The notes under the pieces: model-generated
What the model was told of the DNA's origin: nothing
Database searches by the model: none
The model's input: the letters and a program-made list of their open reading frames with translations, nothing else
Origin: JBMOLL01 sp049325415
Lineage (GTDB): Bacteria > Bacteroidota > Bacteroidia > Bacteroidales > GCA-2748055
DNA: 17,961 bases
Reading direction: 5' to 3'
Assembly (NCBI GenBank): GCA_049325415.1
Contig: JBMOLL010000028.1
Span: 1 to 17,961, forward strand
Part shown: piece by piece, positions 6,424 to 15,738 of the stretch
How the letters are laid out: the number at the start of each line of letters is the position of its first letter
Numbering within the stretch: the first letter of the stretch is position 1
Position numbers and translations under genes: made by a program

Positions 6424-7368
6424 ATGGGACTATTCTCCTCCGATAAAAAAGCAGACCTGAACAAGGGTCTCGAGAAAACCAAGGAAAGCGTCTTTAAAAA
6501 GCTTTCGAGAGCTGTAATAGGTAAATCCAGGATCGACGATGAAGTTCTGGATAACCTGGAAGAAGTGCTCATCAGTTCTGACGTCGGGGTCGAAACCACG
6601 CTCCGGATCATTGAACGGATTCAGAAAAAGGTTTCCCGGGAAAAATATATGAATGCAGGGGAATTGGATCACATCCTGAAAAGCGAAATTGCATCCCTGC
6701 TGGAAGAGAATCAGACCTCCGACAACCCCGGATTCGACGAAACACTACCGGCAAGTCCTTATATCATTATGGTTGTGGGTGTTAATGGCGTGGGTAAAAC
6801 CACTACCATTGGAAAACTTGCCTACCATTTCAAAAAAGCCGGCAAGAAAGTCATCCTGGGAGCTGCCGATACCTTCCGTGCTGCTGCGGTCGACCAGCTT
6901 ACCATCTGGGCCGAAAGGGTAGGGGTCGATATCGTCAAGCAATCCATGGGCTCCGATCCGGCTTCAGTAGCCTACGATACTATTTCCTCCGCCATATCCA
7001 GGGGTGCCGATATTGCAATCATCGACACGGCCGGCAGATTGCATAATAAAGTCAATCTCATGAATGAACTGACCAAGATCAGGAAAGTCATGCAGAAACT
7101 CATCCCCGAAGCTCCACACGAAATCCTGCTGGTGCTCGACGGATCTACCGGACAGAATGCCTTCGAGCAGGCCAAACAGTTTACACGGGCCACCGAAGTG
7201 AATGCCCTTGCACTTACCAAACTCGACGGAACTGCTAAAGGCGGGGTTGTAATCGGTATCTCTGATCAGTTCAGGATACCCGTCAGGTACATTGGCATTG
7301 GCGAAAAAATGGAAGATCTCCAGGTATTTAACCGGGAAGCCTTTGTTGATGCTCTATTTACGAGATAG
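6424..7368 (+). CDS. ftsY: Signal recognition particle receptor FtsY
   Basis: A 314-residue SRP GTPase that docks the ribosome-SRP complex at the inner membrane for co-translational insertion. The N domain (about 15-95) is a helical bundle. The G domain has GVNGVGKT (119-126), DTFRAAA (149-155), DTAGR (201-205) and TKLDGTAKGG (265-274), followed by the C-terminal motif GIGEKMEDLQVF (291-302). The long acidic A domain of E. coli FtsY is missing, which is usual for short FtsY proteins; a short basic, amphipathic start (MGLFSSDKKADLNKGLEKTK) is left for membrane contact. rimO begins six bases after the stop, so the two are co-transcribed. A terminator hairpin lies upstream. Confidence 0.97.
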   Translation: MGLFSSDKKADLNKGLEKTKESVFKKLSRAVIGKSRIDDEVLDNLEEVLISSDVGVETTLRIIERIQKKVSREKYMNAGELDHILKSEIASLLEENQTSDNPGFDETLPASPYIIMVVGVNGVGKTTTIGKLAYHFKKAGKKVILGAADTFRAAAVDQLTIWAERVGVDIVKQSMGSDPASVAYDTISSAISRGADIAIIDTAGRLHNKVNLMNELTKIRKVMQKLIPEAPHEILLVLDGSTGQNAFEQAKQFTRATEVNALALTKLDGTAKGGVVIGISDQFRIPVRYIGIGEKMEDLQVFNREAFVDALFTR

Positions 7369-7374
7369 TTACAC

Positions 7375-8661
7375 ATGACGGTCAATGTTATAACCCTCGG
7401 TTGCTCCAAAAATCTGGTTGATTCGGAACACCTTCTTGCCCAGTTCAGGGGATCCGGTTTCCAGGTCATGCATAACAGGGAGGATCAGCTCGCCGATATC
7501 GTCATTATCAATACCTGTGGCTTTATCCTGGATGCAAAGGAGGAATCTGTCAGCACCATCCTTTACTATGCCGACCTGAAAAAAGAGGGGCGGATCAGGA
7601 AGCTTTTCGTAATGGGCTGCCTCTCTGAGCGCTACAAAGATGAACTTATCAGGGAGATCCCCGAAGTGGACCAGTTCTTCGGGGTCTGGGATTTCGACGG
7701 GATCCTTCACGCAGCAGGAACAGTCTATTATCCGCTTCTCCAGACCGAAAGGTTCCTTTCAACGCCCGCTCACTATGCCTATCTGAAAATATCAGAAGGC
7801 TGTAACCGACATTGCTCATTCTGTGCCATCCCCGGGATCAGGGGACCGCAACAATCCGTATCAATCGATAACCTGCTGACAGAATCCGAAAACCTGGCCA
7901 ACCAGGGGGTCAGAGAGCTGATCCTTGTGGCCCAGGACCTGACTTCCTATGGAACTGACCTTTACAGGAAACACATGCTTCCGCAGCTCCTGAAAGAGCT
8001 TGTAAATATCAATGGTATAGAATGGATCAGGCTCCACTATGCCTATCCAACCGGCTTCCCCGAAGAAGTGCTGGATATCATGGCCTCCGAAAAGAAGATC
8101 TGCCGCTACCTTGATATTCCTGTCCAGCATATCGCCGATTCGGTCCTGAATAAAATGAACCGGGGGCATAACAGGGAAAAACTGGAAGGCCTGCTTATGC
8201 GGATGAGAGAGAAAATTCCGGGTGTCGCCATAAGATCGACTGTTATGACAGGATTTCCCGGTGAAACGGAAAAAGCCTATGAAGAACTGAAATCATTTAT
8301 CAGCAGTTTCCGCTTCGATCGCCTCGGGGTTTTTGCCTATTCTCATGAGGATGGAACACCGGCAGGAACTCAGTTTCGTGATCGTATCTCCCAAAAGATC
8401 AAGGATGAGCGTGCTGCAGAGCTAATGGCCATTCAGCAGGAAATCTCGCTTGAACTCAATACAAATAAAATAGGAGAGGAGATGACGGTTATTATTGACC
8501 GAATAGAGAAGGATCATATCATTGCACGAAGCGAATTCGACTCTCCGGAAGTGGATCAGGAAGTTCTGATTAAACCTGGTACATCGGTCGCACCCGGCCA
8601 GTTTTGCCAGGTCAGGATAACCGGCGCCGAAGCCTTTGACCTTAACGCTGAACTGATCTGA
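7375..8661 (+). CDS. rimO: Ribosomal protein S12 (uS12) methylthiotransferase RimO
   Basis: A 428-residue radical-SAM enzyme that adds a methylthio group to the conserved aspartate of ribosomal protein S12, using two 4Fe-4S clusters. The N-terminal methylthiotransferase domain has Cys10 (LGCSKN), Cys48 (NTCGF) and Cys82 (MGCLSE). The radical-SAM cluster binds Cys143, Cys147 and Cys150 in EGCNRHCSFCAIP. A C-terminal TRAM domain occupies about 365-425. The N-terminus MTVNVITLGCSKNLVDSE and the short length separate it from MiaB, its tRNA-modifying relative. It starts six bases after ftsY and ends 11 bp from the convergent clpC gene. Confidence 0.96.
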   Translation: MTVNVITLGCSKNLVDSEHLLAQFRGSGFQVMHNREDQLADIVIINTCGFILDAKEESVSTILYYADLKKEGRIRKLFVMGCLSERYKDELIREIPEVDQFFGVWDFDGILHAAGTVYYPLLQTERFLSTPAHYAYLKISEGCNRHCSFCAIPGIRGPQQSVSIDNLLTESENLANQGVRELILVAQDLTSYGTDLYRKHMLPQLLKELVNINGIEWIRLHYAYPTGFPEEVLDIMASEKKICRYLDIPVQHIADSVLNKMNRGHNREKLEGLLMRMREKIPGVAIRSTVMTGFPGETEKAYEELKSFISSFRFDRLGVFAYSHEDGTPAGTQFRDRISQKIKDERAAELMAIQQEISLELNTNKIGEEMTVIIDRIEKDHIIARSEFDSPEVDQEVLIKPGTSVAPGQFCQVRITGAEAFDLNAELI

Positions 8662-8672
8662 AAAACCTGCGT

Positions 8673-11306
8673 TTATTTAACTTCCTCTTCTGTATCGCCT
8701 TTTTTCTTTGACCGGGTCCTGGTCTCATCAGCTTCAGGAAGCTCCTTTTCGCCTTCCGGCAGGGCCTTTTCACCTTCGGGCAACGACTGGGGCCCTTTGA
8801 TGACACTGATGACTATGGCTTCATTTTCCTTGTCAAATTCAACCTTCAGTGTATCACCGGCTACCAGTGTGGATTTAATAATGGTTTCAGCCATCTCGTC
8901 CTCAAGATACTTCTGAATGGCCCTTTTGAGCGGCCTGGCACCGAACTGGATGTCGTAACCCTTCTCAATGACATAATCCTTGGCTTCTTCAGAAAGTGTG
9001 ATCTTGAATCCCAGCGAGTTCACCCGGTCATATAGACCCTTGAGTTCAATGTCAATAATCTTGTAAATATCGTCTTTGGTCAGCGTATTGAAGAGCACCA
9101 CATCATCAATCCTGTTCAGGAACTCCGGGGCAAAAGCCCTCCTGAGAGCTTTCTGGATCACACTCTTGGTGTGCTCATCAGCACTGTCCTGCCGTGCCTT
9201 GGTAGTGAATCCAACGCCCTGGCCGAAGTCTTTGATCTGCCTCGAACCAATATTAGAGGTCATGATCACGATGGTATTCCTGAAATCAACCCTTCGCCCG
9301 AGACTGTCGGTCAGCTGCCCTTCATCAAGCACCTGCAGGAGCAGGTTGAATACGTCGGGATGCGCCTTTTCAATTTCATCCAGGAGAACTACCGAATAGG
9401 GCTTTCTGCGTACTTTTTCAGTTAACTGTCCGCCCTCCTCATAACCGATGTATCCCGGAGGTGCCCCCACGAGCCGTGAAATGGAGAATTTCTCCATATA
9501 CTCGCTCATATCAATCCTGATCAGATTGTCGTATGAATCAAACAGATATTTTGCAAGAACCTTAGCCAGCTGAGTCTTACCCACACCTGTAGGTCCAAGG
9601 AATACGAAGGTGCCAATCGGTTTGTTCGGATCTTTCAGGCCGGCCCGGTTTCTCTGAATGGACTTCACGACCTTCTGTATGGCTTCATCCTGTCCCACAA
9701 CACTGCCACTTAGCTCTTCCGCCATTTTTAAAAGACGTGTTCCCTCTGCCTGCGCAATACGTTGTACCGGAACCCCGGTCATCATGGCAACAACCTCCGC
9801 AACCTTCTCTTCATCCACAATTTCACGGTTCAGGGAGAGTTCTTTCTCCCACTTTTTCTTTTCCTGATCAAGCAGTTCAATCAGTTCCTTTTCCTTATCC
9901 CTGAAACTGGCAGCCCGCTCAAAATTCTGATTCTTGACCGCTTTGATCTTTTCCTGTTTCGTGGATTCAATTTCCTTTTCCAGGTTGACGATCCTTTCGG
10001 GTACTACAATATTTGAGATATGGACCCGCGATCCTGATTCATCCAGTGCGTCAATGGCTTTATCGGGCAACAGCCTGTCGCTGATGTAGCGCTGGGTGAG
10101 CTTTACACAGGCTTCAATGGCATCGTCGGTATAAAATACGTTGTGATGCTCTTCGTAGCGCTCCTTGATATTGTTCAGGATCTCAATGGTTTCTTCCACA
10201 GTGGTGGGTTCTACCAGAACCTTCTGGAACCTTCTTTCCAGGGCACCGTCTTTTTCGATATGCTGACGGTATTCGTCAAGGGTAGTGGCACCGATGCACT
10301 GGATCTCACCGCGTGCGAGCGCTGGCTTGAGCATATTCGCAGCATCCAGCGAGCCAGTGGCTCCACCCGCACCAACGATGGTATGAATTTCATCGATAAA
10401 AAGGATCACATTCGGATTCTTGGCCAGTTCATTGAGTATGGCCTTCATTCTTTCCTCAAACTGACCGCGGTATTTGGTCCCGGCAACGATCGAGGCCAGG
10501 TCAAGCGTCACAACACGCTTGTCGAACAACACCCTGGATACCTTCCGCTTAACGATCCTAAGAGCCAGCCCCTCAGCAATAGCTGATTTCCCGACTCCTG
10601 GTTCACCGATAAGAATCGGATTATTCTTCTTCCTGCGGCTCAGAATCTGGGCCAGCCGTTCAATTTCAGTCTCCCTGCCGACGATGGGATCCAGGCGGTC
10701 TTCCTCAGCAGCCTTGGTGAGGTCGATGCCAAAATTGTCGGGTACCGGTGTCTCCGAACTGGGTTTGCCGGAAGCTCCCGGCCCAGGCTTATTGCCTCCC
10801 TGACCTGCATTTCCATAGGGACCACGGGCCTCGTCATCCTCATCGCCCGGAAAATCGGCTTTATTCTCCGGCTCTGCGTTCACCAGTTCGTGCTTGACCT
10901 TATTGTAATTTATACCGTTTTCCACCAGGTACCTTGTGGCATAATTGTTCTCATCCTTTAAAATGGCGAGAAGAAGGTGACCTGTATCAATCGTTTTATC
11001 TTTCATAGCTTTGGCCTCCAGGTATACCAGTTTGAGGATCCTTTCTGCACTTTTCAGCAGTGGGAGGCTTTCCGGATCTGCCAGCGGGGCAGGTTTGTCA
11101 TTCCGGATACTTTTCTCCACAGCCATCCTTAATTCATATAGTTCCGCGCCCAGCGAAATCAGTGCATCAATAGCCAGTCCTTCCCCGTCACGAAGGATGC
11201 CCAGGAAAAGGTGCTCCACTCCAATATGAGCATTGCCCAACCTTACGGCCTCTTCCTTACTGTACGACAATACATCCTTAATCCTCTGCGAAAACTGTGC
11301 ATCCAT
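8673..11306 (-). CDS. clpC: ATP-dependent Clp protease ATP-binding subunit ClpC
   Basis: An 877-residue AAA+ unfoldase that feeds substrates to ClpP. The order is: a Clp N domain with two repeats (about 1-145), an acidic and then Gly/Pro-rich linker (150-190), AAA-1 (Walker A GEPGVGKS 234-241, Walker B FIDE around 303-306), a middle domain with a UVR-like coiled motif (about 449-484, NFERAASFRDKEKELI), AAA-2 (Walker A GPTGVGKT 571-578, Walker B LLDE 641-644), and a C-terminal D2 small domain. The tripeptide VGF (698-700) fits the ClpP-docking loop, so it should work with a ClpP encoded elsewhere. The tail (about 838-877) is unusual: it repeats LPEGEK twice and then LPEAD before a basic stretch and an acidic end. 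The middle domain with UVR motif separates ClpC from ClpB and ClpA. Confidence 0.96.
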   Translation of the reverse strand: MDAQFSQRIKDVLSYSKEEAVRLGNAHIGVEHLFLGILRDGEGLAIDALISLGAELYELRMAVEKSIRNDKPAPLADPESLPLLKSAERILKLVYLEAKAMKDKTIDTGHLLLAILKDENNYATRYLVENGINYNKVKHELVNAEPENKADFPGDEDDEARGPYGNAGQGGNKPGPGASGKPSSETPVPDNFGIDLTKAAEEDRLDPIVGRETEIERLAQILSRRKKNNPILIGEPGVGKSAIAEGLALRIVKRKVSRVLFDKRVVTLDLASIVAGTKYRGQFEERMKAILNELAKNPNVILFIDEIHTIVGAGGATGSLDAANMLKPALARGEIQCIGATTLDEYRQHIEKDGALERRFQKVLVEPTTVEETIEILNNIKERYEEHHNVFYTDDAIEACVKLTQRYISDRLLPDKAIDALDESGSRVHISNIVVPERIVNLEKEIESTKQEKIKAVKNQNFERAASFRDKEKELIELLDQEKKKWEKELSLNREIVDEEKVAEVVAMMTGVPVQRIAQAEGTRLLKMAEELSGSVVGQDEAIQKVVKSIQRNRAGLKDPNKPIGTFVFLGPTGVGKTQLAKVLAKYLFDSYDNLIRIDMSEYMEKFSISRLVGAPPGYIGYEEGGQLTEKVRRKPYSVVLLDEIEKAHPDVFNLLLQVLDEGQLTDSLGRRVDFRNTIVIMTSNIGSRQIKDFGQGVGFTTKARQDSADEHTKSVIQKALRRAFAPEFLNRIDDVVLFNTLTKDDIYKIIDIELKGLYDRVNSLGFKITLSEEAKDYVIEKGYDIQFGARPLKRAIQKYLEDEMAETIIKSTLVAGDTLKVEFDKENEAIVISVIKGPQSLPEGEKALPEGEKELPEADETRTRSKKKGDTEEEVK

Positions 11307-11336
11307 AATTAAAATGTTCCTGTATACTTAACAAAC

Positions 11337-11366
11337 AAAGTAAATACAATGAGATGAATTAAACAA
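11337..11366 (-). promoter_or_regulatory. Putative clpC promoter
   Basis: On the minus strand a TTG (11364-11366, -33) and TACTTTG (11337-11343, -7, one base shorter than TAnnTTTG) are separated by 20 bp, about 31 bp before the clpC start. No CIRCE-like or other heat-shock operator was seen. Confidence 0.4.
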
Positions 11367-11403
11367 TAAAACAATGCGCAATTATAAACAGTTCGATGTT
11401 AAT

Positions 11404-11440
11404 AATTCCGGCCTCTTTGTGCGGTTTTTAGACCGGAATT
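11404..11440. promoter_or_regulatory. Inverted repeat in the clpC-gyrA divergent intergenic region
   Basis: Perfect 8-bp arms AATTCCGG (11404-11411) and CCGGAATT (11433-11440) flank 21 bp. A TTTG lies inside (11416-11419), and TAATTTC at 11444-11450 could be a gyrA -7 box, though the 24-bp spacing is long. It could be an operator or a DNA-geometry-sensitive element. Chance cannot be excluded. Confidence 0.3.
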
Positions 11441-11514
11441 CGCTAATTTCGAAGGTCATTTCAGGTTAATTTTTAAAGCCTGTTAAGTAGTTGAAATTAA
11501 ATTGTTTATGATTG

Positions 11515-14025
11515 ATGGCTGAAGGAGAAAAAATACTCAGGATAAATATTGAGGAGGAGATGAAATCGGCCTACATCGACTATTCCATGTCGGTGATAGT
11601 ATCAAGGGCCCTTCCCGATGTAAGGGACGGTCTCAAGCCGGTGCACAGAAGAGTGCTTTTCGGTATGTCTGAACTGGGAGTACTGTCGAACAGAAGCTAT
11701 AAAAAATCGGCAAGGATCGTCGGAGAGGTATTGGGTAAATATCACCCGCATGGCGATTCATCCGTATATGATGCCATGGTAAGAATGGCCCAGGAATGGT
11801 CGCTGCGTTATCCCCTTGTCGACGGACAGGGTAACTTCGGCTCCATCGATGGCGACAGTCCGGCTGCAATGCGTTATACCGAAGCCAGGCTCCGCAGGAT
11901 TGCCGAAGAAACTATGGCCGACCTGGATAAAGATACAGTAGATTTCCAGCTCAATTTTGACGACTCACTCGAGGAACCCAGCGTCATGCCCACACGGATA
12001 CCTCTGCTCCTGGTGAATGGTGCCAGCGGGATTGCCGTAGGTATGGCTACCAACATGCCGCCCCACAACATTCGAAATGCAGTGGATGCCATTGTGGCCT
12101 ATATCGATAACCCCGAGATAGAGATCTCCGCTTTGGCTGATGCCATTATTGCCCCCGATTTTCCGACCGGCGGGATTATCTATGGAACCCAGGGAATCCG
12201 CGAAGCCTATGAAACCGGCAGGGGCAGGATCGTGGTTCGGGCAAAATCGGAAATTGAAGTTACCGACAGCGGCCGTGAAAAAATTATTATCACGGAAATT
12301 CCCTATATGGTCAACAAGGCGGAACTGATCAAGAAAACCGCCGACCTTATCAATGAAAAGAAAATCGAGGGGATCTCCTATATTAACGATGAATCGGACC
12401 GGCAGGGAATGCGGATTGTGATTATCCTGAAAAGGGAGGCCAGCGCCAATGTTGTCCTGAATAATCTTTTGAAATACACTCAGTTACAGACATCTTTCAA
12501 TGTCAACAATATTGCTCTGGTAAAAGGCCGGCCGCGGACGCTGAACCTGAAGCAACTCATTCACTATTTTGTGGCACACCGGCATGAAGTAGTAGTGCGC
12601 AGAACCCGCTATGAACTCGATCAGGCGGAGAAAAGGGCTCATATTCTTGAAGGCCTGCTGAAGGCTCTGGATCATATCGATGAGGTGATCGCACTGATCA
12701 GGGGATCCAGGACCCCGGAAGAGGCCCGGGACGGTCTTATGGAAAAATTCGGCTTTACCGAAATCCAGGCCAAAGCCATCCTCGATATGCGTCTGCAAAG
12801 GCTGGTTGGGCTGGAACGCGATAAACTCCGCGAAGAGTACGATGAACTTATGAAAATGATCGAATACTATAAACAGGTTCTTTCAGATGAAGGCCTGAGG
12901 ATGCAGATCATTAAAGACGAATTGCTGGAAGTTAAAGAGAAATTCGGGGATATTAGAAGAACCGAAGTCGTACCCGATGAAGGCGAATTTAACCCGGAAG
13001 ATTTCTACGCCGATGAAGAGATGGTTATTACCATTTCAAAAATGGGCTATATCAAACGTACCCCGCTCTATGAATTCAGAACACAGAACAGGGGAGGGGT
13101 CGGCTCCAAGGGAAGTACCACGAGGGATGAAGACTGCATGGTAAACATGTTTTCAGCCAGTATGCACAACACGATCCTGTTCTTCACCGAAAAAGGCCGG
13201 TGCTTCTGGATGAAAGTCTATCAGATCCCCGAAGGCACACGCAGTTCAAAAGGACGCGCCATACAGAACCTGATCAATATTGAAGGGGACGATAGCGTAA
13301 AAGCCTTTATCAATGTGCAGGACCTCAGGGATCCTGATTATATTTCCAACAATTATATCATTCTCGGCACCAAGAAGGGAGTGGTAAAGAAAACGAAACT
13401 GGAAGCCTATTCCCGTCCAAGACAGAACGGAATCAACGCTATCGTAGTCAGGGAAGGGGATACTCTCCTGGAAGCCCGGCTGACCGACGGAAAAATGGAC
13501 CTCATGCTGGCTGTGAAATCAGGCAAAGCGATCCGATTCCCTGAATCTACCGTCCGTCCGGTTGGCAGAACAGCCTCCGGCGTGAAAGGGATCACCCTGG
13601 CCGGAAAGGATGATGAGGTTATCGGAATGGTCACCGCCCGCGAAGGAGAACAGGATATCCTTGTTGTATCCGAAAACGGCTATGGGAAACGCTCCGATCT
13701 CGACGATTACCGGATCACAAACAGGGGAGGGAAAGGCGTTAAAACCATCAATATTACCGATAAAACCGGTAAACTGATCGCCATAAAAGCAGTTACCGAT
13801 GAGGACGATCTGATGATCATTACCAAAACCGGTATCGCCATCCGTTTGCCTATCAATACAATGCGGGTTATGGGACGTAACACACAGGGCGTCAGGCTGA
13901 TTAATCTCAGGGCCGACGACCAGATTGCTGCCGTCACCAAAGTACCTGCCAATAACGAGGATGCCGAGTTACCAGCGGATAACGGCAATGACACGGCTGA
14001 AATGACCTCAGAAAGTGAAGAATAG
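11515..14025 (+). CDS. gyrA: DNA gyrase subunit A
   Basis: An 836-residue subunit of the type IIA topoisomerase that introduces negative supercoils. Start ATG 11515 gives MAEGEKILRINIEEEMKSAY; a TTG one codon earlier has no support. The breakage-reunion domain has the catalytic Tyr121 (AAMRYTEARLRRIA). The quinolone-resistance region is HPHGDSSVYD (77-86), with Ser82 and Asp86 in the positions of E. coli Ser83 and Asp87, so it is the unmutated type. The C-terminal beta-pinwheel begins with a GyrA-box-like QNRGGVG (524-530), and a second NRGGKG lies in a later blade. This, with the complete C-terminal domain, favours GyrA over ParC. The last 30 residues are an acidic, low-complexity tail. A secreted TPR gene follows after 66 bp. 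Confidence 0.96.
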   Translation: MAEGEKILRINIEEEMKSAYIDYSMSVIVSRALPDVRDGLKPVHRRVLFGMSELGVLSNRSYKKSARIVGEVLGKYHPHGDSSVYDAMVRMAQEWSLRYPLVDGQGNFGSIDGDSPAAMRYTEARLRRIAEETMADLDKDTVDFQLNFDDSLEEPSVMPTRIPLLLVNGASGIAVGMATNMPPHNIRNAVDAIVAYIDNPEIEISALADAIIAPDFPTGGIIYGTQGIREAYETGRGRIVVRAKSEIEVTDSGREKIIITEIPYMVNKAELIKKTADLINEKKIEGISYINDESDRQGMRIVIILKREASANVVLNNLLKYTQLQTSFNVNNIALVKGRPRTLNLKQLIHYFVAHRHEVVVRRTRYELDQAEKRAHILEGLLKALDHIDEVIALIRGSRTPEEARDGLMEKFGFTEIQAKAILDMRLQRLVGLERDKLREEYDELMKMIEYYKQVLSDEGLRMQIIKDELLEVKEKFGDIRRTEVVPDEGEFNPEDFYADEEMVITISKMGYIKRTPLYEFRTQNRGGVGSKGSTTRDEDCMVNMFSASMHNTILFFTEKGRCFWMKVYQIPEGTRSSKGRAIQNLINIEGDDSVKAFINVQDLRDPDYISNNYIILGTKKGVVKKTKLEAYSRPRQNGINAIVVREGDTLLEARLTDGKMDLMLAVKSGKAIRFPESTVRPVGRTASGVKGITLAGKDDEVIGMVTAREGEQDILVVSENGYGKRSDLDDYRITNRGGKGVKTINITDKTGKLIAIKAVTDEDDLMIITKTGIAIRLPINTMRVMGRNTQGVRLINLRADDQIAAVTKVPANNEDAELPADNGNDTAEMTSESEE

Positions 14026-14039
14026 CACTTGGCATTGAA

Positions 14040-14070
14040 TTTGTTCATTATTTAAAAGTTCGTATTTTTG
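14040..14070 (+). promoter_or_regulatory. Consensus Bacteroidota promoter of the secreted TPR gene
   Basis: TTTG at 14040-14043 (-33) and TATTTTTG at 14063-14070 (-7) are separated by 19 bp, the consensus spacing. The ATG follows 21 bp later. This is the best promoter in the window, and it shows that the TPR gene need not depend on gyrA transcription. Confidence 0.75.
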
Positions 14071-14091
14071 ATAAAAAAAAATTGATCTCTT

Positions 14092-15426
14092 ATGAAACGT
14101 TACTTATTACTGGCAATTTTTGCCTTAAGCCTGATCAGGGTTTCGGCTCAGGAACAAACCGTGGTCCTGCTCAACTACAATACCCTCCAGAAGAAACTGG
14201 AAAAAAGTAATGCCGAAATAGAAAATCCCAAGAAAAATGCAAGCTCAGCAACCTGGGTGAAAAGAGGAAAACTATTTCAGGATATCTTCATGCTCGACCT
14301 GGAACAGGTTAATGAAGGGATGGGCGCACAACAATTGCAGCTTTTTTATAAGGAACCTCTGAACATCGTCAGCGAAACCGATAAAGACGGGAACCTGATT
14401 GAAAAATACGAGTATCCTCATATTACCTACATTTTCAATAACAAAGCCCTCCAGAGCTGGCAAAAAAAGGACCTTCTTTCCGAGGATCCCCTCAAAGAAG
14501 CTTATAACAGCTATATCAAAGCCATTGAACTGGATACCAAAGGCACCGTAGCCGACAAAATTAAACCCAACCTTGATGAGCTGAAGCTTCAGTTAAAAAG
14601 AGATGGGGTAAACTCTTATTATACAGGTGAATATAAAATAGCCCTTAAAGACTTTGAAACCGTACTTGACATTAATAAACTGCCCAGCTATAAAGGGGAA
14701 GTTGATACCCTGATGGTACAGTACTCGGGTATTATCTGCCGCGAAGTAGCACAGAGGACCAACGATAAGGAACTCTTTAAAAAAGCCCTCGGCTATTACC
14801 AGCAGCTTGCACAGATGGGATTTGGTGGACCGAATACTTATCTTCAGATGAAGGTGGATTATTTCTCACTTGGAGATACGGCAAAAGCATTGGATATATT
14901 GAAAGAAGCCTATGCCAAGTACCCGGATACAGTGAATATTGTCGCTAATGTTGCTGATACATATATTCTGATGAAGGACATCAATAACGGACTTAAATTT
15001 ATCGACGAAGTCACCACGAGCACTCCTGATATGGCCGAAGCCTATTACTGGAAGGGCAGGATGTATATCAACTCGGAAGACGAAGATCGGATCGACAAAG
15101 CCGTAGAAGCATACAAAAAAGCCTCGTCAATTAATGACGGTATTTATTATGTGTGGTACGACCTGGGATATATCTATTTCCTGCAGGGACAGGATCTCTA
15201 TGAACGCTCCAATGATGAGACCAACGATGCCAGAAGGAACAAGATGATCGAAATGGCCCATGAAAAATACCAGGAAGCCATTCCGGCTCTCGAAAAATCC
15301 ATGCAGCTCAATACATCCAACAGGGATGTGAAATGGGAAACCCTTGATGTTCTCCAGCGAATCTACTACAAAGAACAAATGATGGAGAAATACGAAGAGG
15401 TTAAAAGATTAAAATCAGAATTCTGA
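14092..15426 (+). CDS. Secreted tetratricopeptide-repeat protein
   Basis: A 444-residue exported protein. Residues 1-19 are a Sec signal peptide (MKRYLLLAIFALSLIRVSA, cleavage before Gln20); there is no lipobox, so a soluble periplasmic location is likely. Helical TPR-type units can be seen at about 135-190 (EAYNSYIKAIELD, YYTGEYKIALKDFETVLDI), 225-300 (ALGYYQQLAQMG, AKALDILKEAYAKYP), 310-350 (AEAYYWKGRMYI, DKAVEAYKKASSI) and near the end (YQEAIPALEKSMQLN). Such arrays bind proteins, but no partner can be named. The same type of gene is commonly found beside gyrA in Bacteroidota, as I recall. The gene has its own consensus promoter and a terminator after it. Confidence 0.88.
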   Translation: MKRYLLLAIFALSLIRVSAQEQTVVLLNYNTLQKKLEKSNAEIENPKKNASSATWVKRGKLFQDIFMLDLEQVNEGMGAQQLQLFYKEPLNIVSETDKDGNLIEKYEYPHITYIFNNKALQSWQKKDLLSEDPLKEAYNSYIKAIELDTKGTVADKIKPNLDELKLQLKRDGVNSYYTGEYKIALKDFETVLDINKLPSYKGEVDTLMVQYSGIICREVAQRTNDKELFKKALGYYQQLAQMGFGGPNTYLQMKVDYFSLGDTAKALDILKEAYAKYPDTVNIVANVADTYILMKDINNGLKFIDEVTTSTPDMAEAYYWKGRMYINSEDEDRIDKAVEAYKKASSINDGIYYVWYDLGYIYFLQGQDLYERSNDETNDARRNKMIEMAHEKYQEAIPALEKSMQLNTSNRDVKWETLDVLQRIYYKEQMMEKYEEVKRLKSEF

Positions 15427-15432
15427 GATAAG

Positions 15433-15470
15433 GAGGGGGACCGATAAGGTTCCCCTTAATTTATATTTGT
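15433..15470 (+). terminator. Terminator after the TPR gene
   Basis: A stem of about 10 bp with two G-T pairs (15433-15442 with 15448-15457) has a 5-base loop and is followed by an AT-rich, T-containing tract. It starts seven bases after the TPR stop codon. In the rest of the 15427-15738 gap only a stray TATATTTG (15462-15469) and the minus-strand terminator at 15629-15663 can be seen. Confidence 0.65.
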
Positions 15471-15628
15471 TTTATTTAACATAATATTAATTATAGGACT
15501 TTTTGGAATTTCCTGAAAATAATGGTCAGGTCAATAACCGGCTATTCTCCAGGGCGAAATTCAAGTTCTGCTGCTCCTCATCCTGCCCTGGACAGATCAC
15601 TGCCTTCCTGTTCCTATCACTTCCAGTC

Positions 15629-15663
15629 AAAAAAAAATCCCGGACACTTACCTCGTCCCGGGA
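15629..15663 (-). terminator. Terminator of the trypsin-like protease gene
   Basis: On the minus strand a GC-rich stem (TCCCGG-GAC with GTCCGGGA, one bulged G) is followed by nine T. It lies about 75 bp after the protease stop codon. Confidence 0.85.
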
Positions 15664-15738
15664 AATCTAAGGATCTTTCAAATGAATGCCACTCCCAAAA
15701 AACACTGCTCCGTTCTACAAGAATAAAACGCTTTACGA

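Noticed and set aside
10143..10586. 147-codon and other plus-strand open frames opposite clpC
   Set aside because: They are shadows of the strongly conserved clpC coding frame and have no independent signals.
11515..14025. Possible quinolone-resistant gyrase, or ParC instead of GyrA
   Set aside because: Ser82 and Asp86 are the unmutated residues, and the complete C-terminal domain with GyrA-box-like motifs favours GyrA.
15462..15469. TATATTTG -7-like motif after the TPR gene
   Set aside because: It has no -33 partner that I could see and no downstream gene; AT-rich terminator tails produce such matches by chance.
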